Counted from the stretch's first letter, positions 26,734 to 36,100 are shown. The stretch is 64,000 nt of DNA from JALNZF01 sp964447405 (GCA_964447405.1 CAYUSP010000001.1:434001-498000), one strand, 5' to 3'. The notes: generated by a model not told the origin, from the letters alone. Translations and numbers: made by a program.

Positions 26734-27672
26734 GTGGCGTTTTGGGAATATCCGAAGTATGTGTGTAAAGCGGAAAAGCTGGCAAAGGCGGCGAAGAAGC
26801 TGGAGCAGCTCAAAAAGAAACGGGACGTGAAGCCCGTTATTCTGCAGCGCGGCGCAATCGCCAGGACCTGGTGGGGTAAGTCCTGGAACCGAAATCTCGA
26901 GCAATATGCCGATTACAGCAACAGGGTCGGCAGGGGAAAAAGCTATGTGCGGCACGGCGCAATACTTGATCTCCTGATAAAGCCTGGAGAAGTCAGTGCG
27001 CTTGTCCAGGGTTCCCGGTCCAAACCCTATGAGGTTGTGATCACGATCAAAAAGCTGAATATGGATATCTGGCGCAACATATCAGCCGAATGCGGAGGCA
27101 AGCTGGACTCGCTGCAGGAGCTGCTCACTGGGAAATTCCCCGCTGCGCTCGGTGAGACTTTCATGCAGCAGGGTGCTGGATTGTTTCCGGGGCCGAAGGA
27201 AATATCATTCGATTGCTCCTGTCCTGACTGGGCGGATATGTGCAAGCATGTTGCCGCTTCTCTCTACGGTGTAGGGGCGAGGCTCGACGAGGATCCCTCT
27301 CTATTTTTCACCCTCAGAGGAGTTGAAATGAACGAGCTCATTGCAACGTCTGTTGCAAGCAAGACGGAGAAGTTGCTCCAGAGAGCATCGCAAAAAAGCT
27401 CTCGGATCATGGAAGGTGTCGATCTCGCCAGTATGTTCGGCATTGATCTCGCGGACGGGCCGGCAACTCCTGTTGCAATACCCGACAGGAAACCTGTCGC
27501 CAAGGCCTTGAAAAAAGAACCAGTTGTCATGAAGAGAAAAACAGCGGGCAAGCGGGCTGCGATGCAAACAGCTACAAAAATGACTGCGTCAAAAAAGATC
27601 GTGGCTGTTTCGCAAAAAAGCGCAATAAGAAAACGAAGAAGGAAAGCAACAAAGAGAGCTTCAAGACGCTAA
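26734..27672 (+). CDS. SWIM zinc-finger protein, partner of SNF2 ATPase
   Basis: A GTG at 26734 is chosen because GGAGGG stands upstream and the open frame before it overlaps the SNF2 gene. The 312-residue product has the conserved ARTWWGKSWNRNLE block and the SWIM motif CxC...CxH in FDCSCPDWADMCKHVAASLY, expected to bind zinc and nucleic acid or protein. The last 70 residues or so are Lys/Arg/Ala-rich and look like a basic DNA-binding tail. It is cotranscribed with the SNF2 gene and probably directs that motor to its target. Confidence 0.88.
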   Translation: MAFWEYPKYVCKAEKLAKAAKKLEQLKKKRDVKPVILQRGAIARTWWGKSWNRNLEQYADYSNRVGRGKSYVRHGAILDLLIKPGEVSALVQGSRSKPYEVVITIKKLNMDIWRNISAECGGKLDSLQELLTGKFPAALGETFMQQGAGLFPGPKEISFDCSCPDWADMCKHVAASLYGVGARLDEDPSLFFTLRGVEMNELIATSVASKTEKLLQRASQKSSRIMEGVDLASMFGIDLADGPATPVAIPDRKPVAKALKKEPVVMKRKTAGKRAAMQTATKMTASKKIVAVSQKSAIRKRRRKATKRASRR

Positions 27673-27725
27673 TGCCCGTGCATCATGTGACCGCTGCTGC
27701 ATGAAATGTCTTCACAGCATGTGAC

Positions 27726-28130
27726 TCAAACAAACGCAACTTCGCGCGTTGCAGAAGTGACCACAAAATAACGTTCAATGTTGGATTTAGGATCAGCAGG
27801 TACGATGAAAAAACCCGGACGACCTGGCTGGTATCCCTGAGTCGTTCCGGTCATGATTTCACCATCTTTGAACACCACCGAAATCTTCCGTCCCACTGCC
27901 GGCTTGGCAGGGTCAAAATCCTTGTTATCACCGTATTGTGCGTTCCCGACATAGTCTTTGACAAAGAACACAGCTTTCAGGTCTTGGATAAAAACATCCA
28001 AAGGCTTTGACCCAGGCAAGGAATCTATTGGTACTATATGGAACATTTCCTTGTTCGGCATGAAATCAGCTGTGGATCCCTTTATCATGCGGCCATCCTG
28101 ATAGCGTGCTACAATCTTATTTTGTACCAT
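27726..28130 (-). CDS. Conserved hypothetical protein with duplicated small domain
   Basis: The 134 residues split into two similar halves. Each begins with a strand and a DGxxxxG turn and ends in a hydrophobic IVP motif: ARYQDGRMIKGSTADFMP...FHIVPID, then VVFKDGEIMTGTTQGYQP...FFIVPAD. This points to a tandem beta-barrel-like (SH3-like) fold. There is no signal peptide or membrane segment. AGGTGAG precedes the ATG. It opposes the SWIM gene and stands alone ahead of a minus-strand lipoprotein. Function is unknown. Confidence 0.65.
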   Translation of the reverse strand: MVQNKIVARYQDGRMIKGSTADFMPNKEMFHIVPIDSLPGSKPLDVFIQDLKAVFFVKDYVGNAQYGDNKDFDPAKPAVGRKISVVFKDGEIMTGTTQGYQPGRPGFFIVPADPKSNIERYFVVTSATREVAFV

Positions 28131-28206
28131 GGGCTCACCTGTCAGTATAGATATGGTTGTATTTACGTCTGACCGAATTTGTAGTTGAACAGAATATGCA
28201 TTGCAT

Positions 28207-28746
28207 TCACTTGTTTTGTCTGGACCACGTTAATGGGATCTCGATCGTTTTAATAATATTCATTTCAAACGCAATCTTCGTTTCTTGATGCTCTTCGACA
28301 AAGATGGCGGGTTTTCCTGAAAAGACCGTAGAGATAGTCAAGGGTATCGTATTTCCCCCTGAAATAAGCCGTTCGACAACTGACCCAAGAACCGGAAAGA
28401 GGTCCCTGTAAATTATGACCGCAGGAATCGTGATAACCGTTTCCCCGTTTGCAATCAGCTCAAAAGGGACGTCCGTTCCTGTTGAAAACCGCTTCCCCTG
28501 AACAGAGAGCTCAAAAGAAACAACTGCGTTTTTGAGTCCGGCAGGATTCGGATTATACGCTGAAAAATGGAAGTTCACCAATGCCTGGCTTGGCGTGGCC
28601 GAGACCAGTTCGCTTCCTACATAAGTGAAGACAGGCTTCTCGAATGGGGTGGTCAGCAGCCTGCCAAACGTGCATCCTGACAGGATGAACAGGATGACCA
28701 GTATGAGGAACGAATAGGTGCCGGATTTCCATATCACGTGCTTCAT
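28207..28746 (-). CDS. LEA14-like (WHy domain) lipoprotein
   Basis: Starting at 28746, the product begins MKHVIWKSGTYSFLILVILF and reaches a lipobox LSGC, so it is an exported lipoprotein. The rest has the water-stress/LEA type 2 pattern: SQALVNFHFSAYNPNP and SFELSVQGKRFSTG, a small beta sandwich. An upstream in-frame TTG overlapping the patatin stop would lengthen it by 26 residues but would bury the signal. It lies directly downstream of the patatin gene, suggesting a common envelope role. The exact function is unknown. Confidence 0.72.
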   Translation of the reverse strand: MKHVIWKSGTYSFLILVILFILSGCTFGRLLTTPFEKPVFTYVGSELVSATPSQALVNFHFSAYNPNPAGLKNAVVSFELSVQGKRFSTGTDVPFELIANGETVITIPAVIIYRDLFPVLGSVVERLISGGNTIPLTISTVFSGKPAIFVEEHQETKIAFEMNIIKTIEIPLTWSRQNK

Positions 28747-28820
28747 CGCCAGCGAGGAACAGGCCTGGATATTGACTGATGACAGAAACGCATCGCCTTT
28801 AGGACCAATTCCGAAGTCTT

Positions 28821-29600
28821 TCAAACGAGCCGCCTAATTTCAGGTATCATTTCTTCGGCAGCTTTTCTGCCGCGCCTCAGCAATTCTTTGGATTTTGAAA
28901 GGTCATACAGCGCAATCCCTTTGGCATTCACGTTGATTACCACATCTGCCAGTTTTTCCTCCTCCCGTGCATTCCGAGATGCCCAGAGCGCTGAGAGATG
29001 GGCCGCGATTTTGATGATGTTGTCGAACTGATCAAGTTCGATTGCCTTGTAGTTTACATTCACGGCGATCACCTTGCGCGTGCCTAATACTTCGCGCACG
29101 GTCCTGACGGGTATCTGACTGGACACTCCTCCATCCACCAGTGTTTTTCTGTTGATCTCGGTGGGGGTGAATACTATGGGCAGGCTGCAGCTGGCTTGTA
29201 CCGCCATGGCAACGGATCCGGTGTTCAGAACAACCTTTTCACCGGTGCGCATGTCCGTTGCCACCGCGGCGAATGGGAACAGGAGGTCGGAGAACTTCTT
29301 CTTTGGCAGGATGCTCTCCATGAACCGGTAAATGCCCTCGCTGGAAATGAGGCCGGTTCTGGGTACCGTGAATTTAAGTATATCCGTCCAGCGGGCGTTG
29401 AGCAGGATGTGCTTGATTTCTGAAACAGGCATGCCGGCGCAGTACAGTGCGCCGATGATGCTGCCGGCGCTGGTGCCCGCGATGGCATGAATGGGGATGC
29501 CTTCCTGCTCAAGAACGTCCAGGACGGCAATATGGCCGATGCAGCGTGCAGCTCCACCTGACAGCGCGAGTCCAATTCCCGGTTTTCGTGATACAGGCAT
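28821..29600 (-). CDS. Patatin-like phospholipase
   Basis: The 259 residues show a complete patatin catalytic set: oxyanion-hole loop LSGGAARCIGH, nucleophile Ser in GTSAG, and the catalytic Asp in DGGVSSQIPV. Such enzymes hydrolyse acyl esters of membrane lipids. There is no signal peptide, so it probably acts at the inner face of the inner membrane (RssA type). The LEA14-like lipoprotein gene follows on the same strand. Confidence 0.92.
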   Translation of the reverse strand: MPVSRKPGIGLALSGGAARCIGHIAVLDVLEQEGIPIHAIAGTSAGSIIGALYCAGMPVSEIKHILLNARWTDILKFTVPRTGLISSEGIYRFMESILPKKKFSDLLFPFAAVATDMRTGEKVVLNTGSVAMAVQASCSLPIVFTPTEINRKTLVDGGVSSQIPVRTVREVLGTRKVIAVNVNYKAIELDQFDNIIKIAAHLSALWASRNAREEEKLADVVINVNAKGIALYDLSKSKELLRRGRKAAEEMIPEIRRLV

Positions 29601-29637
29601 GGTCGTTCCGCTTGTAATGAAATGCTGGGGGGAGCTG

Positions 29638-30240
29638 CTATTTACTCGATATGCGCTTGACTATGTCCTTGATGTGGGCTCCCATGTCCTCAAACGCATA
29701 AAGAATGCAAAGATACGTCGATGAGGATTTGGGTGAACATTCTCCGGTCACGAGGCGCTCCTCGTGAGAAGTTGCGAAGTCATTCGCCATCCGTTCAATG
29801 GCATCGCTTTCGGAAAGAACACTCGCTGTGGTCGCCGGGGCATTGATTACCGTGGCTTCAGCGGCCTTTTTTAAAACATCTTTGGCTTTGGCGAAAAGTT
29901 TCCCGGTTTCGTTGATGGCCTTGTCGCTGAACAGCATTCCTTCCTTAATGCGCACGCGGGTATTCTCGGAGATGCGTTTGATGTTCGTAGCGATCTTTTC
30001 TATATGAGAAGGAACCGCAAGGATCGCTCTGGCCTCGCTGTCCGAAGCTGACATTTTTGCCAGTGTAGCGGTAAGTGCGTCTTCCTTCGCGTGGATCTCA
30101 TTTGCGAGTGCTTCAGCCTGGTCAAGAGAAGCGATCTTATTCCTCATGAAACCATCTTCGGTAAGATCAAGCATTTCCTGCGCTTTATGCATCACCAGAT
30201 ATATCTCTTTTTTCAAGTCCTTCATGGTCTGTTCTGACAT
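29638..30240 (-). CDS. PhoU-like helical protein
   Basis: The 200-residue protein is predicted all-helical, rich in Ala, Lys, Glu and Asp, with the rhythm of PhoU-type three-helix bundles (KEDALTATLAKMSASDSEA..., HIEKIATNIKRISENTRVRI). No enzymatic motif is seen. PhoU-like proteins regulate phosphate or other ion transporters. AAAGGAG precedes the start. A phosphate transporter is not nearby, so the assignment rests on helical pattern only. Confidence 0.5.
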   Translation of the reverse strand: MSEQTMKDLKKEIYLVMHKAQEMLDLTEDGFMRNKIASLDQAEALANEIHAKEDALTATLAKMSASDSEARAILAVPSHIEKIATNIKRISENTRVRIKEGMLFSDKAINETGKLFAKAKDVLKKAAEATVINAPATTASVLSESDAIERMANDFATSHEERLVTGECSPKSSSTYLCILYAFEDMGAHIKDIVKRISSK

Positions 30241-30456
30241 ATGATCACGTCTCCTTTCGGCGCACGGTCAAAAATGTTTGGAAACTATAGCAGAAAAGCT
30301 TTGAATAGACATGCTAATTTTTTTAATAACGATATTTTAATGATTAATAGATTTTGTTCCCCAAAAGGCCGAATGGCCACATCAATGGGGGAACGCGGTA
30401 AAGAGCATATCTAAATAAAATATTAGCATATTTTGTTGGTCGCCACGGGTTTTTTC

Positions 30457-30485
30457 TTGACTTGGATAGATGCCGCTGGTATAAC
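30457..30485 (+). promoter_or_regulatory. Promoter of the MgtE-N/Nramp operon
   Basis: TTGACT (30457-30462), a 17-base spacer and TATAAC (30480-30485) give a good sigma70-type promoter. The predicted start near 30492 lies about 40 bases before the ATG at 30534. Confidence 0.65.
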
Positions 30486-30533
30486 CTACTGCATTAACGA
30501 ATTATTCCTTTCCCGCTGAACGTTGGAGCACTC

Positions 30534-31799
30534 ATGCCTTTCTTTGCCGGAGAAATCTTCGTCAGCGAAGTCCAAAAGAAGCCTGTGCTCGACCAGACGG
30601 GAGAGGAAATTGGGAGTCTTTCAGACATCATCGTGAGCATGGGCGAGCCGTTCCCCGCGGTAAGCGCCCTCATAGTCGCATCAGGCAGATCAACCTACAT
30701 TATCCCCTGGTCGCTGGTAAACCTGTTCAACAGACGCGTAATTTCAGTCAACTCCACTCGCAACGGTCTCACCCCGGGCAACGCTGCAGTCCAAGACATT
30801 CTTCTCTGCAGAGACCTTCTCGACAAGCAAATAGTCGACATCAACGGAGCCAAGCTCGTCCGCGTTAATGATCTCGAACTGGGCGACGTCAGAGGCAATC
30901 TCTGCCTGGTCGCGGCTGATATCGGGTTCCGCGGCATCTTGCGCAGGCTTGGACTGGAGGCACGGGGAGAGAAGCTGTTTACGTTTTTCGGACGCAAGCT
31001 GCAGCAGCGGTTGATCGGCTGGCATTATCTCCAGACGATAGAGCCCAAGCTCACCAAGCTGACACTTACGGTCTCCCGCCAGAAGGTCGCGCGTCTTCAC
31101 CCTGCGGACCTCGCGGAGATTATCAGTGAAGTTTCCCAGAAGGAACGGACGGCGCTCTTCGGCAGCCTCGATGTCGAAACGGCCGCTGAAGCGCTCCATG
31201 AACTGGAACCAAAAGTTCAGGTAGACATCATCGATGACATGTCCAAGGAGCAGGCATCGGATATCCTTGAACAGATGCCTCCTGACGAGGCGGCAGACGT
31301 GCTGGGCGATCTTCCCGAGGCCAAGGCGCAGGAACTGATAAACCTCATGGAGAAGGAGGAGGCAGAGGATGTCCAGGAACTCCTTGAGCATGAGGATGAC
31401 ACCGCAGGCGGCCTCATGACCACTGAATATCTGGCGTTCCCTCCTGACATGACCGTTGAAGAAGCCATCAAGGAGCTCAGGCTTGAAGCGCCAAATGTGG
31501 AATCGATATTCTACCTCTATATCCTTGATGCTATGGAAAAGGTGGAGGGGGTGATATCACTCAAGAATCTTATCCTCGCTTTGCCGCAGACATTGCTTGG
31601 CGATATTATGAAGACGCCGGTTAAAACACTGACACTGGACGCCGGGAAAAATGATGTCGCCGAGTTCATCTCAAAATACAATCTGCTTGCCGCGCCGATC
31701 GTGGATGAAGAAAATATACTCAGGGGCATCGTAACCGTCGATGACGTTGTGGATTATCTCCTGCCGACAGCCTCGCGCAAAAAGAGACGAAAGATATAG
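30534..31799 (+). CDS. Soluble PRC-barrel, MgtE-N and CBS domain protein
   Basis: Three parts are visible in 421 residues. The N-terminus has PRC-barrel-like strands (DQTGEEIGSLSDIIVS). From about 185 to 285 comes the superhelical MgtE N-domain (HPADLAEIISEVSQKERTAL, MPPDEAADVLGDL), and then a pair of CBS domains (about 290-410). The channel part of MgtE is missing, so the protein is a cytoplasmic sensor. In MgtE these domains bind Mg2+ and close the pore. Since an Nramp-related carrier follows 9 bases later, it probably gates that carrier in response to metal or nucleotide. Confidence 0.85.
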   Translation: MPFFAGEIFVSEVQKKPVLDQTGEEIGSLSDIIVSMGEPFPAVSALIVASGRSTYIIPWSLVNLFNRRVISVNSTRNGLTPGNAAVQDILLCRDLLDKQIVDINGAKLVRVNDLELGDVRGNLCLVAADIGFRGILRRLGLEARGEKLFTFFGRKLQQRLIGWHYLQTIEPKLTKLTLTVSRQKVARLHPADLAEIISEVSQKERTALFGSLDVETAAEALHELEPKVQVDIIDDMSKEQASDILEQMPPDEAADVLGDLPEAKAQELINLMEKEEAEDVQELLEHEDDTAGGLMTTEYLAFPPDMTVEEAIKELRLEAPNVESIFYLYILDAMEKVEGVISLKNLILALPQTLLGDIMKTPVKTLTLDAGKNDVAEFISKYNLLAAPIVDEENILRGIVTVDDVVDYLLPTASRKKRRKI

Positions 31800-31808
31800 T
31801 TCTTTCCC

Positions 31809-33071
31809 GTGAGTCCTTCTATGACCGTTATCGATCGAATAAAGAATGCAATTGCCAATAGCCGATTCATGGCTATTTTGGCGGTGCTTGGTCCAGGTGT
31901 GATCGCCGGTAATGCAGGCAATGACGCAGGTGGTATTGCCACGTATTCGATCGTAGGCGCCCGGGAAGGGTACGGCCTGCTCTGGGCACTGGTGCTGATA
32001 ACTATTGCTCTCGCAGTTATCCAGGAAATGTCCTCCCGCATGGGAGTGGTAACCGGCAAAGGCTTTGCCGATCTGGTGCGTGAACAGTTCGGGGTGCGCG
32101 TCACGCTTGCAGTCATGCTGCTTTTTATAGTGGCCAATTTGACGGTAACGATAGCGGAATTTGCCGGCATTGCCGCGAGTATGGAGCTGTTCGGCGTTCA
32201 TAAATATATATCCGTGCCCATTTCCGCCTTTATCGTATGGCTTGCTGTTGTCAAAGGAAACTTCAAGCAGGTCGAACGGTTTCTTATTGCCATCAGCATG
32301 ATCTATCTGACCTATGTGTTCTCCGGATTCATGGCGAATCCGCCCTGGAAGGAAGTTGCACGGCAGGTCGTGCTGCCGAGCATTAAAATAGATAAGGATT
32401 ATTTTCTGCTCTTTATCACCATGGTGGGCACCACGATCACTCCTTATATGCAACTCTACCTGCAGTCTGCCGTCGTGGATAAAGGCGTGCGCATCGAAGA
32501 CTACCGCTATGTCAAGTATGATGTATACGCCGGATCGATCATGACCGTGTTCATCGCGTTCTTCATTGTACTGGCTACCGGGACCATCCTTCATCCGGCG
32601 GGGATTGTTGTGGATTCCGCCGAAGCAGCTGCGCAGGCTCTCCGTCCTCTTGCGGGAGAATTTGCCTCACACCTGTTTGCTATAGGTCTTCTGAACGCAT
32701 CCTTTCTTGCGGCGTTTGTCCTGCCGCTCGCTACAGCCTACGGCCTGTCCGAAGCGTTCGGCTGGGAATCGGGCATCAACCGGACTTTTCGCGAGGCCCC
32801 GCAATTCCTTGGCTTTTATACGGCCTTCATCGTAATCGGCGCGGGCGTCATTATGATCCCCGATATCCCGCTTATCAAGATCATGTTCCTTTCCCAGACG
32901 ATCAATGGGCTGCTGCTGCCTGTTGTTCTGCTCATCATGCTCAAGCTGGTGAATGACCGGGAGATCATGGGCGAGTATGTCAATTCCAAACGGATGAACA
33001 TCATTACCTGGATCACTGTGGCGATTCTTATCCTCCTGTCCATCATGCTGCTGGTCACTTCATTTTTGTAA
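31809..33071 (+). CDS. Nramp-related metal transporter
   Basis: The 420-residue membrane protein has about 11 segments and the LeuT-type repeats of Nramp. Two metal-binding motifs differ from the Mn/Fe carriers. The TM1 motif usually reads DPGN, but here the region is GNAGNDAGGIATY. The TM6 MPH motif is replaced by ITPYMQLYLQS, so the metal-binding Met is missing. Such changes are known in Nramp-related proteins that carry other ions, including Mg2+. A GTG start is used, with an in-frame ATG a few codons on. The preceding gene supplies an MgtE-type regulatory protein, which favours Mg2+ (inference). Confidence 0.87.
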   Translation: MSPSMTVIDRIKNAIANSRFMAILAVLGPGVIAGNAGNDAGGIATYSIVGAREGYGLLWALVLITIALAVIQEMSSRMGVVTGKGFADLVREQFGVRVTLAVMLLFIVANLTVTIAEFAGIAASMELFGVHKYISVPISAFIVWLAVVKGNFKQVERFLIAISMIYLTYVFSGFMANPPWKEVARQVVLPSIKIDKDYFLLFITMVGTTITPYMQLYLQSAVVDKGVRIEDYRYVKYDVYAGSIMTVFIAFFIVLATGTILHPAGIVVDSAEAAAQALRPLAGEFASHLFAIGLLNASFLAAFVLPLATAYGLSEAFGWESGINRTFREAPQFLGFYTAFIVIGAGVIMIPDIPLIKIMFLSQTINGLLLPVVLLIMLKLVNDREIMGEYVNSKRMNIITWITVAILILLSIMLLVTSFL

Positions 33072-33072
33072 C

Positions 33073-33101
33073 TTGACATCATTTCGTAATACCATTATCT
33101 T
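33073..33101 (+). promoter_or_regulatory. Promoter of the repeat lipoprotein gene
   Basis: A perfect TTGACA (33073-33078) with 17-base spacer and TATCTT (33096-33101) lies about 85 bases before the ATG at 33188. The -35 overlaps the end of the Nramp gene. Confidence 0.55.
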
Positions 33102-33187
33102 TAATGTACGGTAGCCGTTAACGCTATTGCGATAATGAGAAACTCCTGGTGATCATCTGACAAAATTTACGAATAAGGAGGAGGCGT

Positions 33188-35332
33188 ATGAATAAGATCG
33201 TTCGATTATTGGTGTCGGCATTGCTTATTATGTCGGTTCTTATTTCAGTAGCAGGTTGTTCTAAAAGCAGCAGTAGTGACACACCAGCTACCACAACGAG
33301 CAACACGGTAGCGCTCAGCGGCACTGTTTCGGGCCCCGGTGGCAGCATTGCCTTCAACCAGCCGACCGGCTTGCGGCGTTTCCTGGCCTGGCTTTTGTCC
33401 GATGAAGCAATGGCGTTGCCTCCGGGCATGTCCGCGGTGGGCAGCGGCATTACGGTAAATCTTATCCAGATCGATAACGCAGGCGCACAGGTAGGAGCTG
33501 TTCTTGCGACCTCGACCACCGATGCTGCAGGCAATTATATTCTTCAGGCACCTGCTGGATTCGTTCCGGCGAGCACCTACGTAGTGCAGGCTGTGGGAAC
33601 AGGTATCACGATTCAGTCGTTCGCGATCGGTACAACAATCGATGTGGATCCCTACACCCATGCTACAGTACAGCTCATCACCGGCTCCATTTCTTCTACC
33701 AGCGGTGCTTCAATATCCGCAGTCACTGCCGAGGAAATAGCTGCAGTGTTGCAGATGGTCGTAAGCTTCAGCGCCGACGTTTCATCATCAACCTCAATCA
33801 GCACACTGGTTGCGGATCTTCAAAATGCCGTGAGAAATTCAGCGGACTCGAGCAGTGTCATCGCGAGCATAGCCAGCCCGCTTGGAATCACCGGCACCGT
33901 GACTGACTTCAGCGGAGCACCAGTACCCCATATCAAGGTTGTTGTCAGGACCTTCAAGGAGCAGTTGCTGCAATCAGTAACGCGGACGAACAGCTCGGGA
34001 AGATATACCGTTCATACTCCCGCTGGTGACTTTATTGTGGCCGCGGTCAATGATACAAACACGAGCACTGCAGCGAGCGCGTGGTGGACAAACAATGGAG
34101 GCACGGTCGGTATCTGGAGCGCAGAGAAGGTCACTGTCGGCAGCGCAGCGGTAACCAAGAATTTTTCGCTCATACAAGGAGGCCGGATCAGCGGGATCGT
34201 TACCGCAGCTACCACCAGCGCGCCGTTGCTGGGCGTCAGCATCAATTTGCGGGATTTCAGCGATTCAATACACCTTATGTCAGTATCTACGAATTCCCAG
34301 GGTTCTTTCGATCTCAATGTCTCACCTGGGGAATATTATATCGCTGCCCGTAATCAGACCCTTCAACCATTTGCAACACAGGTCTACAACAGCTCTATCG
34401 CTGGCGGCGGGTCGAACAAGACACAGGCGGAAAAGATAACTGTTACTGCAGGTTCTACGAAAACTGCAAATATGCGGCTTGCGAGTGGCAGCAAATTGGC
34501 CGGTATCGTTACCGATCCTGTCAGCGGTCCGGTCAAAGGCACTCCGTTGCGTGTGTATGATGAAAATGATATCTTCGTGGAGGCAGTGCGAACAGGCAAC
34601 GATGGCACCTACCGTATATGGCTGCAGAGCTCCCCAAGCAGTACCTATACTCCAAGAGTTTACGGCCAAGGATTAATACTAAATATCGCAACGGACCAGA
34701 CCGTGACGTTCAATGCAGCCGTGAGCAGAATATCAGGCATATTGCAGGATGGTAGCGGAAATCCTGCCACTCAGGTGCAGGTGATAGCATATGATACAAC
34801 GTTGAGCAATTGGATCCATGAAATATCGCGGGGTGACGGCAGTTTTGATCTGTATGTACCGCAGATCGATTCCAAACTTCAGATAAAGGTCGATAATAAT
34901 CAGCCAATAGGATCCATTGTGTATTCAGGCGCGTCATACACCGCGAGGCTGTCTTTGGCGACGACGCTCTCGACATCAGTTGGTTCCGTGGATATCGGGA
35001 CCGTTACTTTGCCGGCTGGCGCGGTATTGAAGGGGAGGGTCACGAATGCGGCTGACAGCTCTCCGAGGGCCGGAGCGCTGATCAATATCCGGAGCGGCGG
35101 TACAACCAATTCATTCAGATATATGACAACAAGGACGATGAGCGACGGCTCGTATTCCATCAGCGTACCAGCGAATACCACATTCGCAAGAATTTGCGCA
35201 ATTGTGCTGGGAGCTCCTGCTACGACCTGTCCGGGCGGCACAGGAGGGGGAACATCAGCTGCGAACAGCTATCAATATTTCGACAATCAATTGATAAGTG
35301 GACTTACTACAACGCTTGATTTCTCATTCTAA
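33188..35332 (+). CDS. Large lipoprotein with carboxypeptidase-regulatory-like repeats
   Basis: The signal MNKIVRLLVSALLIMSVLIS ends in lipobox VAGC, followed by a Ser/Thr linker. The 714-residue protein consists largely of about six beta-sandwich repeats of the carboxypeptidase regulatory type, each opening with a G-x-V/L-x-G strand and containing a DGxY/F turn (for example ISGIVTAATTSAPLLGVSIN, LAGIVTDPVSGPVKGTPLRV, LKGRVTNAADSSPRAGALIN). A helical insert occurs at about 165-220. There is no catalytic domain. It is probably a surface or periplasmic structural/adhesive protein. GGAGGAGG precedes the ATG, and a strong terminator follows. Confidence 0.8.
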   Translation: MNKIVRLLVSALLIMSVLISVAGCSKSSSSDTPATTTSNTVALSGTVSGPGGSIAFNQPTGLRRFLAWLLSDEAMALPPGMSAVGSGITVNLIQIDNAGAQVGAVLATSTTDAAGNYILQAPAGFVPASTYVVQAVGTGITIQSFAIGTTIDVDPYTHATVQLITGSISSTSGASISAVTAEEIAAVLQMVVSFSADVSSSTSISTLVADLQNAVRNSADSSSVIASIASPLGITGTVTDFSGAPVPHIKVVVRTFKEQLLQSVTRTNSSGRYTVHTPAGDFIVAAVNDTNTSTAASAWWTNNGGTVGIWSAEKVTVGSAAVTKNFSLIQGGRISGIVTAATTSAPLLGVSINLRDFSDSIHLMSVSTNSQGSFDLNVSPGEYYIAARNQTLQPFATQVYNSSIAGGGSNKTQAEKITVTAGSTKTANMRLASGSKLAGIVTDPVSGPVKGTPLRVYDENDIFVEAVRTGNDGTYRIWLQSSPSSTYTPRVYGQGLILNIATDQTVTFNAAVSRISGILQDGSGNPATQVQVIAYDTTLSNWIHEISRGDGSFDLYVPQIDSKLQIKVDNNQPIGSIVYSGASYTARLSLATTLSTSVGSVDIGTVTLPAGAVLKGRVTNAADSSPRAGALINIRSGGTTNSFRYMTTRTMSDGSYSISVPANTTFARICAIVLGAPATTCPGGTGGGTSAANSYQYFDNQLISGLTTTLDFSF

Positions 35333-35349
35333 TACATGACAGAAGTACA

Positions 35350-35383
35350 AAAGGCCCGGTCACTGTAATTGACCGGGCCTTTT
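35350..35383. terminator. Bidirectional rho-independent terminator
   Basis: AAAGGCCCGGTCA and TGACCGGGCCTTT form a 13-base-pair hairpin with A-rich and T-rich flanks on both sides. It lies between the convergent repeat-lipoprotein gene and queC and can stop transcription from both. Confidence 0.92.
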
Positions 35384-35404
35384 TCTAACAAGATAGTCGT
35401 CTTA

Positions 35405-36100
35405 TCAGCTTTGATAAGCAATCGGGTCCTTTACCCCTGCACCTTCAAATCCCTTCAACCTCAGCAGACAGCTCTCGCATTTCCCGCAAGCCTTTTCGCT
35501 GTTCTGATAGCAGCTCCAGGTAAGTTGCAGGGGGGCGCCCAGGTCCGTACCGCGTATCACGATTTCTGACTTTTTCATATGGATGAGCGGTGTGACGATT
35601 GCAATCCGCGTCTCCGGTTTAGTGCCAGTTTCGATCACCTTGTTGAATGCCTGGTAAAAGACCTCGCGGCAGTCGGGATACCCCGAACTGTCCTCTTCAA
35701 CTGCACCGATGAATATCTTAACCGCTCCGATGACCTCTGCCCAGGATACAGCAATAGAGAGCAGGTGGGCGTTCCGGAAGGGGACGTAGGTCGAGGGAAT
35801 GGATGAGGTCAGGAGTTGGGAGTTGGGGGTTGGGAGCGCGCCGGATACAGGAATTGGGATATTAGTATCGGTAAGAGATGAACCTCCGATGACCTTCAAA
35901 TGCTCGATGCTGACGGCTAATCGTTTCTCCGCTCTATAATGATCCGCTATTTCATGAAAGGCCCGGAGTTCCCGCGCTTCGGTTCTCTGGCCGTAGTTTA
36001 CATGCAGGAATGCGAGACGGTATTGTTCATTCGCGATCGCTGCGGTTACGCAGCTGTCCATACCGCCGCTCACAAGGACGATTGCCAGTTTCGGTTTCAT
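35405..36100 (-). CDS. queC: 7-cyano-7-deazaguanine synthase
   Basis: QueC converts 7-carboxy-7-deazaguanine to preQ0 for queuosine tRNA modification. The ATP-pyrophosphatase loop VLVSGGMDSCV and the zinc site CGKCESCLLR near the C-terminus are present. The start is set at 36100 (MKPKLAIVLV); the upstream in-frame extension of 12 residues has no family support. The other queuosine genes are not in the window. Confidence 0.93.
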   Translation of the reverse strand: MKPKLAIVLVSGGMDSCVTAAIANEQYRLAFLHVNYGQRTEARELRAFHEIADHYRAEKRLAVSIEHLKVIGGSSLTDTNIPIPVSGALPTPNSQLLTSSIPSTYVPFRNAHLLSIAVSWAEVIGAVKIFIGAVEEDSSGYPDCREVFYQAFNKVIETGTKPETRIAIVTPLIHMKKSEIVIRGTDLGAPLQLTWSCYQNSEKACGKCESCLLRLKGFEGAGVKDPIAYQS

